Positions 19,660 to 33,024 are shown, counted from the first letter of the stretch. The stretch: 64,000 nt of DNA from Blastomussa wellsi (GCA_947652115.1 OX393571.1:17072310-17136309); one strand, 5' to 3'. A program made the numbers and translations. Notes: generated from the letters alone by a model not told the origin.

Positions 19660-22600
19660 GTAGCTTGAACAAGTGATGCGGTCTAACTCAATCTGTAATA
19701 ACAGACAGAAAATGAGATTTAAGTTTATTCTTAAAAGCGTGCAAATGTTCCTCAAGTTTTATTTTACATGAACACAGGGGCATGTCGCAGCGACAAAATA
19801 TTGTAGCAGGGACGTGTAGCAGGTAGCTTTCCAAATCTTTCCACACCAATTCCTTATTATTATTTATTATATAGACGTTGATGGAATACTAGGATTTTTC
19901 CTTCAATTAAGAAATCATATATTCATCGCGATAGTGAAGATACTATTTTTTTTTATTTTTCTCATGTGAAGATTTTGGAGTCGCCATGGTTACTAACATG
20001 ACAATAACAAGAGAACTTCCTTCTCATCTAAGGCATTCATTAACATTTTTCATTTATAATCAATTTGACCTTTCTTGGACAAAAAATATTAAACATGTTC
20101 TTGAATTATTTTTCCAACGTTAAAATCTAGTTTCATAACTTGCCAGACATGTTTTGCGATAGGAGATCACTTTTTAATCTGGACATTTTATCAGTATCTA
20201 GATAATAACAAAATATTGCATGACCGCCTGGGGATTCTCTCACGATAAAATTTGTACTGATCTGATTAAAACAGTGGTGCTTTTTTAAAATTAGGAATAA
20301 TGGAATATAATAGAAAAAAATATTGAGTTTCAGGGCGAGGAAATGCGATGAATAAAATTCCGTTTTTCGAACACGAGACAAATGACCCCCGACTCGCGAG
20401 AAAGTACGCGAGTCTCGCGATAAAAAAATGTAACATGAAGTGATAATTCATATCCACGAATAGAGACGCGGTCTAACAGCAGCATAAAGAGCCAAAACAG
20501 CCAGCTACAAAACCCAAATTAAACGAAGTTTGAACCGATAGAATTCGGTTGATTTCCCATACCGTTTAGTAAGACTAGCGTTTTTTCATTCATTATTCAG
20601 TTAAAAATGATTAGATCGCTTTATAGTTAGACGATCCAGTACTTCTGTTTTGCCACTAAATATTCGCTTTTAGCGTTTTGTAGTCTGCATGGGCGGTAAT
20701 CGAATAGACACTGGATTGAACTTTTAATGAATAGTGTACTGCAGAATTATGAAGAAAGAAAACTCGGCCTTCTCTAAGCTAAGAGAGCAAGTCAAGTGAT
20801 TAAGCTTTACTCGAGAAGCGGCAATTTACAAAAGCTAAACAAACGTCCATACACGTCCAGATAAATTCGTTGTAGTACTGTGATACCATTTGACAGTAAT
20901 ATTATTTGTCCGTTTAATTATCGAAATAATTACCTCTCCTTGTAACTTGGAACACCCACAGAAGGAAGAATGGAAACCGGAAAGAGTTGCTTTGATTTTA
21001 AGTCCTTTTCACCTCGGTTATGCTTTCGCCTTCAGGCAACAGAGAATAACCCAGCCGCCTTTTACATTATGGATGATATCGCGGCATCAGTTTTAACTGA
21101 TAAAGAAAACGAACCGGGATAAACATAGCCTTTGTGGAAAACATTTTCATTACAAAATTTACGACAAGAGTAAACAACAGTTTCGACTCTTTTGGAGACG
21201 TCATTGTCAAGAGAAAATACGAAGGTCAGTCCGTGCTTAGAACTAAAATTAGGCGTATAAGATCCAAAATGAATGCAAGGGATTATGAGAGTTTTTGGAA
21301 ACGTTCTTTTTACTTCTTTATATCTTTGTTTCAATCTTTTATTTATGCGCATAACTGCCGATATATTAAATAAGTACGAACTGAGCTGTACATTCGAAAG
21401 CTTAGAAGCTCAGTATTTTCTCAAAATTTACATGCACTTAATTCAATTTGCATTGTCAGGGAACAATAAAAAAAAACTTTTCCACGAATGCATTTTAGAG
21501 GTAGATACCTTGTCTCCACTCCACAATATATAAGAAAAAAACAAAACAAGCTTTAAACCAAAAAAGCATATTTAGGGAGTAACCCCTCGAAATACCGGCA
21601 ACCCAAACCTTGTAGAAGAAGATCTGGCCCCGCCGGCTAAGAGAAACGAAAAGGGCAATGGAGACGAGAATGCTTTTTTAAAGAGACACCAAAACAAATG
21701 GGACGGAGAAAATGTTTGAAGAAATAATCTGCTATTGTATCCCTGTCTAATCGCAAACAATGACATGTACAGTTTTCGAAGGTTGAGGTTTTAATGTTAA
21801 TGAGTAATACAGTTAATGTTAATGAATAGGGTGTGCAAGTCTTGCTACAAAATAGCGTAAACAGGCTGACGCTTGGTGCGGAAGCGGCGAAGCGGCGACT
21901 GAGTTTGACACTTCTGTACCAGACTCCTCCCAGCCGGCTCGCCTCGCCGACAGATTTGATCGCTCTTCGCTGCACACGTGTTTGACCCAAAGGCGAACCT
22001 ACTTGCATACTAGCTACAAAATACAAGCGATGTGGGATTTCAAAATCATACAAATGAATCTATTTTCTGACCTCCGTTCAACAATGTCAGTTTTATAACA
22101 ATAAATGAACCACTTCAAGTCGCTAAGTAGAGACTGGTCGCCAGTCGTTTCTGTTGGCATTGATTTTCTACAGTTTCTTTCATTCATCATAAAATCAAAC
22201 CAAAAAACATACATGACAATTCCGCAGTCTACACGTTCAAGCTACAAGTACTTTAGTACACTCTCCCCCTCCCCCAAGTTCCGCGCATCCCTTCAACTCC
22301 CCTTAACGCAGTGTTCATATCACTGAAGGCACAATTACATTACAGTAAATATGAAATATGACTAACGAACAAAATAAATAACTAATGGAGGTTATTAAAA
22401 AATGCTGAGCGACACGCGCGGTTTTACGCGTAGTGAACGCTGTGCACGAGATACAAGCTATTGGGAAAGTAAGCTCGCGCGTGGCTGGCGCTCCATTTCT
22501 CAACCAACGCGCCCCTATGCCAATATTGTTTTGACAAGAATCGCGGGAATAAAGGAGAGCTAATAAGAAAATTGGTTCAAGGAATAGAAAGAACGTGGTG

Positions 22601-22690
22601 TAATTAGAAAAAAATTTCCATTTTATTTGGTTTGAAAATTTGATCACATTTCTGAAATGTAATCGCTCCTTCGTGAATTACTGTCTTGGT
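19660..22690. other. Intergenic stretch of 3 kb, no gene recognised
   Basis: AT-rich, with only short unsupported frames (for example 21062-21352 and 21637-22053). A CT-rich patch lies near 22260. I see no repeat with clear ends. Confidence 0.5.
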
Positions 22691-22691
22691 C

Positions 22692-25600
22692 TTATTCGCC
22701 CTCTTTGATGGATGCTTGTCGCTGTTGTGGCAACAGTGTGTAGACTTTTGGCTTCCGGATTCGAATGGCAAAGAACTTCAGTACCTTGAATGCCTAAAAG
22801 ATAAGAAAAAATAAGAATGTGTGTCGCGCTCTTCCATTATTTTCGTGTTCCTTCCCACTAACGTTAGATCACAACCTCGTGCCTAGGGCTTTTCTCTTCG
22901 CAAGCAAAAGCCTTGGGAATGAGATTGCTTAGAGCAAAAGAGAGGTTTCTGGTAGTCCAACCTGAAGGGTTGAAAGTTGTCTATGAAATGGAATGCGCAA
23001 AAAGACAGTGGCCGAACGAGTGGGCCAAATATATTGGTGACGTTCTTTTTGACCGGGTGACGCCAACCCCGTTACTAGCAGATGCGGATCCAGTATAAAT
23101 GGTAACCGATTTACTTCAAAAGGAGCGCGCCGGGGGCATGCTAGTCCGGAATTGTTTTCGATTTTAACTTTCTAAAGTCCCCTTTACTGTCTTTCCGAGT
23201 CATTCAGTTACTGGATTTGCCAGTTCCATTCTTCTTGAAGCCTTGCAGTTTAGTTTTATTGAAAATATATATTATTTATCGTGAAAATTCTGACCGATTG
23301 CCGTAAAAACGATGTAAACCGGCATGGATCCGCGCCTGAATCAAGTTTATATTTACTTCTTAGTGTAATAGTTTTAGTATTGAGGGCTACTAGTTTTTCA
23401 GTTGAATTACTGTCACTCTCGTAAAATACAGTTATCATCATCATCGTCATCGTCACCGTAATCGTCATCATTATCATCATTATATCATCATCATCATCAT
23501 CACCATTAAAGGGAAATAACTCACAATAAGCCACGCAAAAATGGCGCCCAGTATGAATCCCGCCAGAATGTCGCTCATGAAATGGGCATTGTCAGCGAGG
23601 CCGCTCAATCCAACGAACAGGGACAGAGATACGAGTACAATCTGAAGCAATGGCTTCATCAACTTACTTTCCGTCCTCACGGCTGACTGGATATAAAACT
23701 GTGTAGCAGAGAGAAAATTTCTTTATTTGTAGGTCTTATTAGTCGTTTTAGTGTGTAGCATTGTTGCTGTGTAATAACAGCGAACAAAAGAAAGAATACA
23801 AAGTAAAACTTACCGCAAGAAACAACATCCCATACATAGAAATGACACAGTGACCAGATGGGAAAGACAATCTGAAAGGAATGAGCAGAATTGTTGTGGG
23901 CCAAGAAATAACTAACTGTACTAATGAACAGTTCCGGCCTCGTAACTAGCCTGACGGCTGGCTATGAACCGCGCGGAGCACGCTCTCCCTTCTAAGGATT
24001 TCAAAAGTTAAAGTTCTAATGTTTTGTCGCGTTTATCACCAGGTACAATTTTGAAAAAAGGAAACAAACAAATTACAAAAACAACCAAAATATCCTTACC
24101 TGGCCATTTTGACGTCGTATGGGTCTCCAGTACAGACGTCATTTGTGACGTAACCTTGTTGACAGTCAGCTTGTGTGACATTGGCCTGGCACACGGCTCT
24201 GAACGAAGGTCGCAGACGGCCCACAGTGATCTTAGAAAGGCCGGTTATGATTTCAGTCAAAAATCCGCCAAAAATGAAGACAAAAATCAACGAAATCAGA
24301 ATAGATGCTACAGTCGCAGCTTTTGTCAGAAGAGAAGTAAATGCTTGAAAATCAACACGCCCATTTGCGAAAAAAAGGTTGTGAAAAAGAACCATGACGC
24401 CGGCCCCACTCCCAGTAAATTTATCTTAAGACCCTCCCCGGCTATTTTAACGTAAAAAGAACCTTGGCGTCCAGTTTTCTCTCACTTCCGGGTTTAACAA
24501 TCGAAGTTAAATACGAGAAAATAGAGGGGTGCGAGAAGTCTATCAGCACTGACTGACAAATTATCATGTGTGATAAAAGTAGGGAGAATTTTATTGGTTA
24601 TGCGTTATGCTTATTGTAGAGGTTTCTTACTTGGCAATCCAGGGCTTCAAGGAAATCAGTCCATATGATTCCTCCTCCTCCTCTTGATCTTCGTCTGACT
24701 TTGTCATGTTGTTACAGTTCTCAACAATGAGTATCTGTGTATTCGATACAAATTTGAGACTTAAGGTTAGAGGCGTTTTCAATTGAGTGTCGTAAAACCA
24801 AAACCTAGCCATCACCCTGGCCAATCACAGAAGAGAAAAACAGTCCAGTGAACCAATCAATGTAAAATACATGTAGTCGGCGCGAAGCGCGGGAAAACGT
24901 TCGCGAGCGAGTCAAGATTGGTTTTGGTTTTACTTCTGATTGGATGAGAAAGATGGCGCGAGTTTTTTTAAACCAATCACTGAGCGTAGTAGTGCAAGAC
25001 AAAAGCAAACACGAAATATTTTCGACACTGAAGTGAAAACCACTCTATGTCACAAGCTTCTTTAAAGATCCCGATAGCTATTGTAACAACGAAAAGCCAC
25101 TAATCAAAACTGTGGCTCAGAAGTACGATTTCTGTTTATTTTAAAACAAATCTGAAAACTTAAGGGTGATTTTCACTAGCGCATAACCATAACGACATAG
25201 CACAACTCTAGCGAGAAAAGATGTTGTTTTGACTACTAATCACCACGATATAAACAAACACAAGCAGCTTTTTTACTCATAAAAAACAAGTGTCCTCACT
25301 TGATTTCAATGCCAGGAGGACAATTCATGTCAAGTGGCATTTTCCTGTCCATATCGATACAAAATTATGAAATATTGCATCAAATTCTCTTTTAGACGAA
25401 GGTTCGATCCGGTGCAACGTAATTTGAAGGCAGCGTGGCCGAGTAGTTAGAGCGTTGGACATGAAATCCATAAGTCGCGGTTACACCACTGGCTGGTGTT
25501 GTTCTCGGTAGCCCTGAGTTCAACTCCTCGACTACGCTTGTAAATAGACAACTAGTCTGCCTCCTGCCCTGTTATGTTTACTTACAATATTTACTTGTTT

Positions 25601-27535
25601 GTTTACTTTGGCCCTGAAAAGCCCCAATGGGGAGTGGTCAATTAAGTAATTATTATTATTACTATTACTATTATTTGAGAATTCAATATTTAACTGTTAT
25701 GTTTTGTTCAAAATTCTATACTTTTGATCTCTGTTTCCCGATATAAAGAAAGCAAAAAAACTTACTGGAGTGTGTACCGTTGCCCAGGTGTATTATTAAT
25801 CTCGGATGTAGAACTTCGGTTTCCGGCGTCACCGGAAGGAACACTCTGGTGTTATCCACACACTATTTGTTGCTTTAGAGTTCATTGTTGATTATTGACG
25901 TTTACCATTCAACAAATTGTCACGTTTCCCATATGTGGTCACGAAGGGCTTGTCATCTCTCCGACGAATAGCTATCCTGCGATATACGTTAAGTACGATA
26001 ATTCGGCCGAAGTATCGTAAAGCGCATAACGGCAACTTTTCTTGCTGCAAAATGCGCTTCGTTGACAATTTGTTTAATAATAAAACAATCCTGTTCAATT
26101 TTGCGGAATATCGTCTGATTTTAGCCAACTCGGTCTACGGCCTCGTCGGCTAAGTATAAGGCGATATTCCGCGCGATTTCGTAGGATAATTATTGAAATA
26201 TTCTTATTGTTTGACTGTGGTCTATCCCTTATTCATTGTTAATAAACCCTTGTTGTTGATTGTACTTGAACATCAAGAAAACTGAACATACATATCATTA
26301 CTTGATTCTTATGTCAAAAGAACAGCTTTCCTTTTGTTTCGGCAGGAAGTTGCTGGTTTCAAATTTAAAATTTTTGAAGCTTTAAATTAAAAGCTCTGAT
26401 TTGGTTGACTAACTTTGTCAACATCACTAAAATGATAATTAACATACCTACCTACCTTTTCAATTGAATCGAACAACCCAGCAAACGATATAGAGCTGTT
26501 CGATTAATGGAATGAATGCTCTCGTTCGAGAACTTTTGATCATGCTTTCATTAATTATCTGGGGAGTTAACAGGACTTCGGCAGATTTCTTATCACAGCT
26601 GAACAAAATGACCTCGGCTTTTTGATAACAACCGTTAAGGAGAGTATTTCACTAATTTGCATAAGTATAGAAGCCGTTCTCTCGTTGAATTAGTTATCTC
26701 TATTTTCTTAAAGATATTTGGAAATCCATCTGAAACTCTCCGGCTGAAAACAGCCAATAAATTAAAGTTTGCTTATAATTTCAAAGGGCTAGCCCATCGT
26801 TACCGGCAGTTTGCAAACCAGCAGCCATCCCTCTTATAAAAGTCTTTACCTTAGGAATGCAGATCATTTTCAAAGAAAGTTGCTTTGCCTACAGTACTTT
26901 AATAGTCACCAGGAAAAATGCTATATATAATTAAAAAACGTAGGCCACTAATGTCGAGTACAATTATCCCATTTGCTACAAGTTCAACAAAAATCATTTT
27001 ACTTCAACAGTTATTTAGAATTACTCATTTGGGTTACAAAAAAACAACTGAATCGCCTTTATGTTTCATGTTTAGTTGTTTTTTCCTAATAAAAGTTCAA
27101 CTTCGATATCGTCAAACATTAATGTGAGTGGTTGTTCGGGCAAGTATTGTTTCACTGACAAATTAATTTCAGAAATTAAATACAAAAAATAATCCCCATT
27201 TTCGACGAAAACAGGTATTTCCGAATGTTTCACCTTACAACATGCGTGCCAGACTACTTGTTAAAACAATGAAAACTGTACACGACGCTGCAACGCAAAC
27301 TCACCACCACTATGGGAACGATAAACGAGAGTGGAACGACAACTTCGTAACCCAAAGAGTCTCCTTTAAACGGCTTCTGAATGCTTGTATCCTCGCACAG
27401 AAATCCCTGCTTAGTCGGGTACAATCCTCTCACACTTCCGTAGAGAATGATCTTAATTACCAAGAAAAGAGTGAAAACTAGAATGAAACATATCAAATCG
27501 AACACAATATTGATAAGTTTCAGGTTCGAAGGCAT
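22692..27535 (-). CDS. Phospholipid phosphatase (PLPP/LPP) paralog B, six exons
   Basis: Exons (minus): 27535-27305, 24734-24631, 24408-24100, 23871-23814, 23698-23525, 22793-22692. All phases agree and total 326 codons with stop. The acceptor of exon 3 (GGGAG) is weak; the others are good. The protein has six likely membrane helices. After helix 1 comes GFLCEDTSIQKPFK; exon 2 is an acidic loop (DEDQEEEEE). Catalytic motif C1 is KITVGRLRP and C2 is LSFPSGHCVIS. C3 reads SGLADNAHFMSD where the family has S-R-x-x-D-x-x-H-x-x-S-D, so the conserved Arg is Gly while His and Asp remain. An N-glycosylation site (NVT) sits in the C1-C2 loop. The family hydrolyses lipid phosphates facing outside the cell. 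The change may reduce or abolish activity. Confidence 0.82.
23431..23512. repeat. (ATC)n-rich microsatellite in a PLPP-B intron
   Basis: Runs of ATC and GTC triplets with interruptions, just after the exon 5 donor. Confidence 0.85.
25424..25680 (+). mobile_element. tRNA-related SINE with (ATT)n tail
   Basis: The head GCAGCGTGGCCGAGTAGTTA with GCGTTGGACATGAAATCC resembles a Ser/Leu-type tRNA. A B-box-like GAGTTCAACTCC follows. The body has CCTGAAAAGCCCCAATGGGG and ends GTCAATTAAGTAATTATTAT with a triplet tail, a common cnidarian SINE 3' end. It sits in the large intron 1 of PLPP-B. Confidence 0.75.
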
Positions 27536-28150
27536 TTTGTGACGGTATCCGTCGATCGCAATGCTCAGACACGCAAGGTTAACCTTTTCGCTGCATTTAA
27601 ATAAGATTCCTCCTTTGGGTAATCTCCGACCATTATGCTAATTTTCTTGCCTTATGCATCACTGGGCTTTCACTTAAATCGAGGGCTTGGCCATGCGCGA
27701 CGTTAGAAACGATTCTCCTGTCGAGTCTAATGTATTTTAAACAAAGACAGTGTCTAAAGTTAATTAAGGGGCTTGTGCTAGAAAAATGAACGCCATAGAA
27801 TGACACTGAAATACGGAGAAAAATGGTGGTAGAGTTAGCTAACAAGAAACCGAATGTGAAAGGTCGTAACTAGATTTCTCAGTGATGCAGAACTCATGTT
27901 TTGTCCCCTTTATGCAAAACGCGGTCCATATATCTTTGTACTAGCGGAGCAAATAAAAGAACAGTAGCCGACAGCTATAAAGATGGAGCAACTATAAGAC
28001 GGGGTGTTGGCAAACTTCGCCCGGTCTGAATTCCGCACGAGCAGTGCTCATGAAAGACCATTTAAAAAACGAGCGAGCAATGGAAATGAAATTGGTTTCG
28101 AAAGCAGAATCGCTCGATACAAGTTAACACAATTTATTTTCTTGTTGCGT

Positions 28151-28264
28151 ATGTTCCTGTTTTTCCTTTTAGCGGTGTATTCCTTGACGGTCTCGAGAGG
28201 CCAGCTAGAACCACTAATAGATAGCTGGAATGCCCCCACTGAAAAAATACTGTTGAAACTGTAG
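28151..28264 (+). CDS. Candidate small secreted-peptide or first exon
   Basis: An ATG opens MFLFFLLAVYSLTVSRG, a good signal peptide. It is followed by QLEPLIDSWNAPTEKILLKL and a stop. A possible donor (CT then GTAGGT) lies just before the stop, so this could be the first exon of a longer gene. No family is recognised and the frame could be chance. Confidence 0.25.
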   Translation: MFLFFLLAVYSLTVSRGQLEPLIDSWNAPTEKILLKL

Positions 28265-29010
28265 GTTTCTGTAGCACATAAAATATCACAATGGTCAATG
28301 GTTAATCCAAATTTGTCAATGACAGTTGATCCACAGGAGGAAATCGCACGTTTCCGCGTTACTTAAACGTAACAGAAACAATCGGAAACAATGTTTCCGT
28401 CACGTTTCCGTGCTGCGGAAAGGTGAACATTCAATTCCATTTCGGTGTGGTACCATTACGTTTCTGCCATGTTTCTGGAACGGAAATGACAAGTCGTGTT
28501 TCTGTCCTGTTTATGTCAACGGATTTCCGCTGTTGTTTGTTTCCTTCGCGTTTCTGCAAACGGATTTCCGATTTGTTTCTTACATCTAAAAGAAAACACA
28601 AACGCGGATTGGTTCTCGACATGCGAAAGACACCTTTGTAAGATATCGGCGAAACGGAAGCTCACTAAATGCCACTCGGGGCGGTGGGGGTTGAAAAGGA
28701 GTTATTCCCTGTTAATTAACCATAGCAACGAAGAATGAATGAATGAAGCGACAATTTTTAAAAAATAAAATGATAACAAAAATGCGTCATGAAAGTAGGA
28801 GAAACTTTCTCCCGTTTATTTCACTTTTCGAGTAAATATCACAACTCTTCGATCCGTTAACTTGTTTAACCATATTCTTAAAACGATCTAACAAACTCTT
28901 TTTTTGAAGGAAACGGATAGCCTGCGAACAAAAACAAAAGCCGGAAACCCGTATGTGTTCGCAGGCTAGGAAACAGAAGGCGTCCATTTTAAAATGCTTT
29001 ATGTGGGGCT
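28265..29010. other. Intergenic, with degenerate TTTCCG-rich words and one hairpin
   Basis: The segment 28340-28600 is rich in GTTTCCG and CGGAAAC words without a clean period. At 28919-28970 TAGCCTGCGAACA is paired with its inverse TGTTCGCAGGCTA around a 25-bp loop, a small hairpin element. Confidence 0.5.
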
Positions 29011-29015
29011 CAAAG

Positions 29016-29098
29016 TAGCCTCCTACGCAGGCGTTATTAGGTGATTGCGTTACACTTGTGATAATGCAATCCACTAATAACGCCTGCGTAGGAGGCTA
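29016..29098. mobile_element. 83-bp hairpin MITE with perfect 25-bp inverted ends
   Basis: The left end TAGCCTCCTACGCAGGCG (29016-29040, 25 bp) is perfectly inverted at 29074-29098. The flanks are GGCTCAAAG and GACTCAAAG, a 9-bp target duplication with one mismatch. Confidence 0.8.
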
Positions 29099-29567
29099 GA
29101 CTCAAAGAGCCGAGGGCATAACCATCTTATGCTGACCTTATTGTTTTGGAGTTATTTTGCTTACACAATAACCCATGTTGGTCTTCTTTCTTTTGGCATG
29201 CACCCTTAAATTTATTTGAAAAACTTTGGCTGGTATTTCCCCCTTTTGTTTTGCCTTAAATTTTGGTGCGAAAAAATGAAACATAACATTGTTCTGGCCC
29301 CGTTATTACTGGCCCCGTTATTACTTTAAAGGAGCTAAATTGTTATTTGTAATCCGTCTAAATCTTCTCCATCCTTAAAGGAGAGCGGAAGACCAGACAA
29401 TTTTTTATTTGACCCCTGGAAATGATAGAAATAACATAGATTCGTGGAAAACAAAAGAAAAAGAAATTTTTCCTTCGGAAATTGACAAAATTAAAACGGC
29501 CGAACACTGAGGCCATTTTTCGAAATTGAACGTCCGCCATTTTGACCATTTTTCTTCCAAATAAGGA

Positions 29568-29757
29568 ATGCCGGCCGAAATCGAGCCTTATACTTTTGAA
29601 CCGATGCGAGATAGTTTGGAGTCAGAGAAGGACGATGTTCGCGAGAGTCGAGATGAGCTCCGAAGAGGAAATACGTCGTGGTGTGTATGCGAGTGTTGTG
29701 CGAACTGGGAAAGGCAACAAGAGAAAGAATGTTTATGCTACAAAGAGATCGAGGAAC
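29568..29757 (+). CDS. P2RX7_C-type domain protein, first exon
   Basis: From the ATG: MPAEIEPYTFEPMRDSLESE, then RRGNTSWCVCECCANW and KECLCYKEIEE, ending at a donor (GAAC then GTAAAT). The pattern R-x-G-N-T-x-W-C-x-C-x-x-C followed by E-C-x-C-x-x-E-I is the start of the Cys-rich cytoplasmic domain of P2X7-like proteins. That domain occurs in many stand-alone cnidarian proteins and is thought to bind zinc. The next exon would carry the C-I-T-x-H-x-G-F part. I could not find it downstream, where the (ATG)n tract and a LINE tail lie. A frame on the other strand overlaps but has no motif. Confidence 0.6.
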
Positions 29758-29937
29758 GTAAATAAACACTCCACTCCTCAAGAAGCGTTCTATTTTTTTA
29801 AGGGCAGTCTATGGAAACTTATTCCTCTTTTGGAATCGCTGGGCGTTCTGTTTTAAGAGCCAACTGCAACACACTTCGACCATTTTGGCGGACGTTCAAA
29901 TTGTTCTGGTACGGAGCTCTTTGCTGCTACAATCAGG

Positions 29938-30456
<519 letters not shown>

Positions 30457-30890
30457 AATTTGTTGAGCACCATTTCCCGATGGTTAAATGGCGCTTTACA
30501 GCAATAACTAAAAAATAAAAAGCTCAAACATGGTAAAAACAGGTCAGCAGTTTACATAGGAACAAAGAAAAAGGAGTGTTTTAAGTTGTCGTTTAAAAAT
30601 GTCAACTGAGTTCGAACTTTTTACGGCCATAGGGTAACGCGTTCCATAGACGTGGGGCAGCCACTGCAAAGGACCAACCTCTGAAAGTTTTAAGATTATA
30701 ACAAGGATTACGAAGCAAATTTTGTGTGGACGAACGTAGCGGTCTTGTTGGATGGTAGTAAGAAAGTAAGTCAGATATATATGTAGGAATTTGGCCATTC
30801 AGGGCTTTATAGGTAATCAGAAGAATCTTGAAGTTAATCCGCTGTTCGACTGGAAGCCAATGCAGTTCCATAAGGATAAGGGTAATAAAA
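30457..30890 (-). mobile_element. CR1/L2-like LINE, 3' end, 5'-truncated and frameshifted
   Basis: Minus strand: LHWLPVEQRINFKILLITYK, then ALNGQIPTYISDLL, RPLRSSTQNLL and GWSFAVAAPRLWNALP. This is the well-known C-terminal end of CR1/L2/Rex-type reverse transcriptases. One extra T near 30636 shifts the frame, and the second frame continues MAVKSSNSVDIFKRQLKTLL to a stop at 30544. The 3' UTR holds AAGCGCCATTTAACC and ends in the triplet tail. Inactive. Confidence 0.85.
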
Positions 30891-30899
30891 AAATAACTC

Positions 30900-31680
30900 A
30901 AAATATTGTGATGTAGCTCCTTTAATAAGGCTGAATTAAGCCAGCCCGGGATTAGAATAAACTTCTAATTTAGGTCTAAATATATATAACAATAATATTC
31001 AATACCGTTTTTCAATTTACCCTTGATTTTTTACCTTTGGTTATCCTTAGCATCTTTTGAAACCTTTTTGGCATTTTTAGGTTGATCACACAAATATGTG
31101 GCAAAAGGACTTCTCTTCTTAAACATTTGGTCACATGATTAAACTGAACTAGAAATTAGCAGTAAAATTTCGTTTTAAAACCACGACTAATTTTACAACT
31201 GGATTAGCACAACACTACATAACAAGTACAAATCACCTCTCATCACTATGTTTTAAAGTTACATGAAGGAAACTTTTATGGCAATTTTGCATTCTTAAAT
31301 ATGTATAAAAAACCTCTGAAAAACAGGTTTACTGAAAAACGATTTGGGAGGTATGAACCCTCAACCCTAATCTCATACCCAGACCTCCAACAGACAAGCA
31401 CAAGACAGAGTGAGATCTGGGTACGAGATTACTCTCAACCCCTTTGATAAACTATTTAGCTCCATACTATTTACAAATTTTGGCCTTTGAGACCCACCAC
31501 ACTTTGAAACGTTACTTGTTGATTTAGCTAAAATTTCTTCAATTATCAGTGAATATTTCACTTTCATTTCCCAAGTTCAAAGTACCCATACAAATCTCTA
31601 AAATTAGTGAAATCTAGCCACTTCTGCACTAAAGGGAAAACCAACCATAAACTGCACACTATTTTAGTGCTGTAGTTACT
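30900..31680. other. Intergenic, with a short inverted pair
   Basis: AT-rich. At 31369-31428 AATCTCATACCCAGACCTC faces GAGATCTGGGTACGAGATT, a short hairpin repeat remnant. No gene. Confidence 0.5.
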
Positions 31681-31687
31681 GACGGCA

Positions 31688-31935
31688 CTTACAGCACAAC
31701 GCACCTAACTGTGGCCACCCAACAAACTTTTTTGACAAGTTATAATTAGCCAATCAGAGAGAACAAATTTGTTTGAGCTCTCCCACCTCCTAGGAATCTT
31801 CAAAGCTGTTCTTACAAAACCTGTCACGCTTTTAACAAGGAGGCGGGACAACTCAAACAAATTCGCGCTCTCTGATTGGCTAACTTGTCAAAAAAGTTTG
31901 TTGGGTGGCCACAGTTAGGCACGTCGCACTGTAAG
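31688..31935. mobile_element. Palindromic MITE, copy 2 (complete)
   Basis: The ends are CTTACAGCACAACGCACC and the near-inverse GGCACGTCGCACTGTAAG. Both arms carry GTGGCCACCCAACAAAC, TTTTTTGACAAGTTA and GCCAATCAGAGAG. It has the same structure as 13003-13254. Confidence 0.85.
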
Positions 31936-33020
31936 GGGCTAGGTCAGGCTGTTTTAGATAATTTAAATATAAATAATATGCTTACTTTCAATAATTATGA
32001 ATTGTTAACTCCAAAATGGCAGAGCTTTATTGTCTTATAATCTCAGCATTATTATGAATGCCCCCTTCACACAAAATCAACATGAACTTGAAAAAAGTCA
32101 GGCCAATGTTTTTCATCTTTAGGCAAATACATCCATTGCCATTCATGCCCTGTTTTTTGCTCTACTGTGTTCCTATTGTAGACTGTGCGACCTAGTCCCT
32201 TTAAAACAACTAGTATGTGCCGGCATAACTACCCTGGCGCCTTAATTGTTCCTCAATTTGCTTTGGAGAGGAGATAGCAGACAAAAACAGAATAAATTAG
32301 GTTATTGTACACTTTGTACACTACTAAAATGTAGAATCCAAGTAATTACAAATAGTTTTCATAAAAAAGTGCTGCTGTAAACATGTTATAAATAACCATT
32401 AAAATCATTGCCTTAAAAATTAAATAATGGTGCAAGTGAGGTATAAATATTTCTCAACAAATAATTTTCACTTGCCGATAATTCATTAACCTCATTTTTC
32501 TATAACCCTTCCCTAGTAATACAGTACTCTAATACAGTAAAACGTGGAAAAATACAGTAAAACTTGGAATTTTTTTATTTTATATCCTATTAGTTATTCA
32601 TTGTCATATATTACCACACATCAGAACAAAGAAAACTGTACCAAGGTAAATTAAACCACATCATGTATTTGTTTTAAAATTTATGCAGGTGTATCAATAA
32701 TTTTAACATTTAAAACCACTTGAACGCAAGACCAAAATGGGTTTTAAGACCACAATTTAGATCTCTAAACAACTTGAGTTTGCAAAAACAGTGAGATTGC
32801 AAGATGTTCAAACTGCTCAAAAGTGAGACTATGAGACCCATCAAATTTTTCAGACACCATTCACCACCCCTATTTGACTCCATTAATTGGCTAATGGAAG
32901 TGGGAAATTTATCAGGCTAATGGTATAAGCATTACCTGTGCACTTGTACTTAATATAAATGTTATTGTAATAAGATATAGACTGATAAAAGAATGATAAA
33001 TCACAAGGAAGACGTCAAGG
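31936..33020. other. AT-rich intergenic region, 3' of PLPP-C
   Basis: No coding frame or clear repeat. The 3' UTR of PLPP-C presumably lies in its right part. Confidence 0.5.
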
Positions 33021-33024
33021 CCTG

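Noticed and set aside
21637..22053. A 138-codon minus-strand frame
   Set aside because: No motif, low-complexity end, no splice context. Judged chance.
30544..30798. A separate gene downstream of the LINE frame
   Set aside because: It is the frameshifted continuation of the same LINE protein after one extra T.
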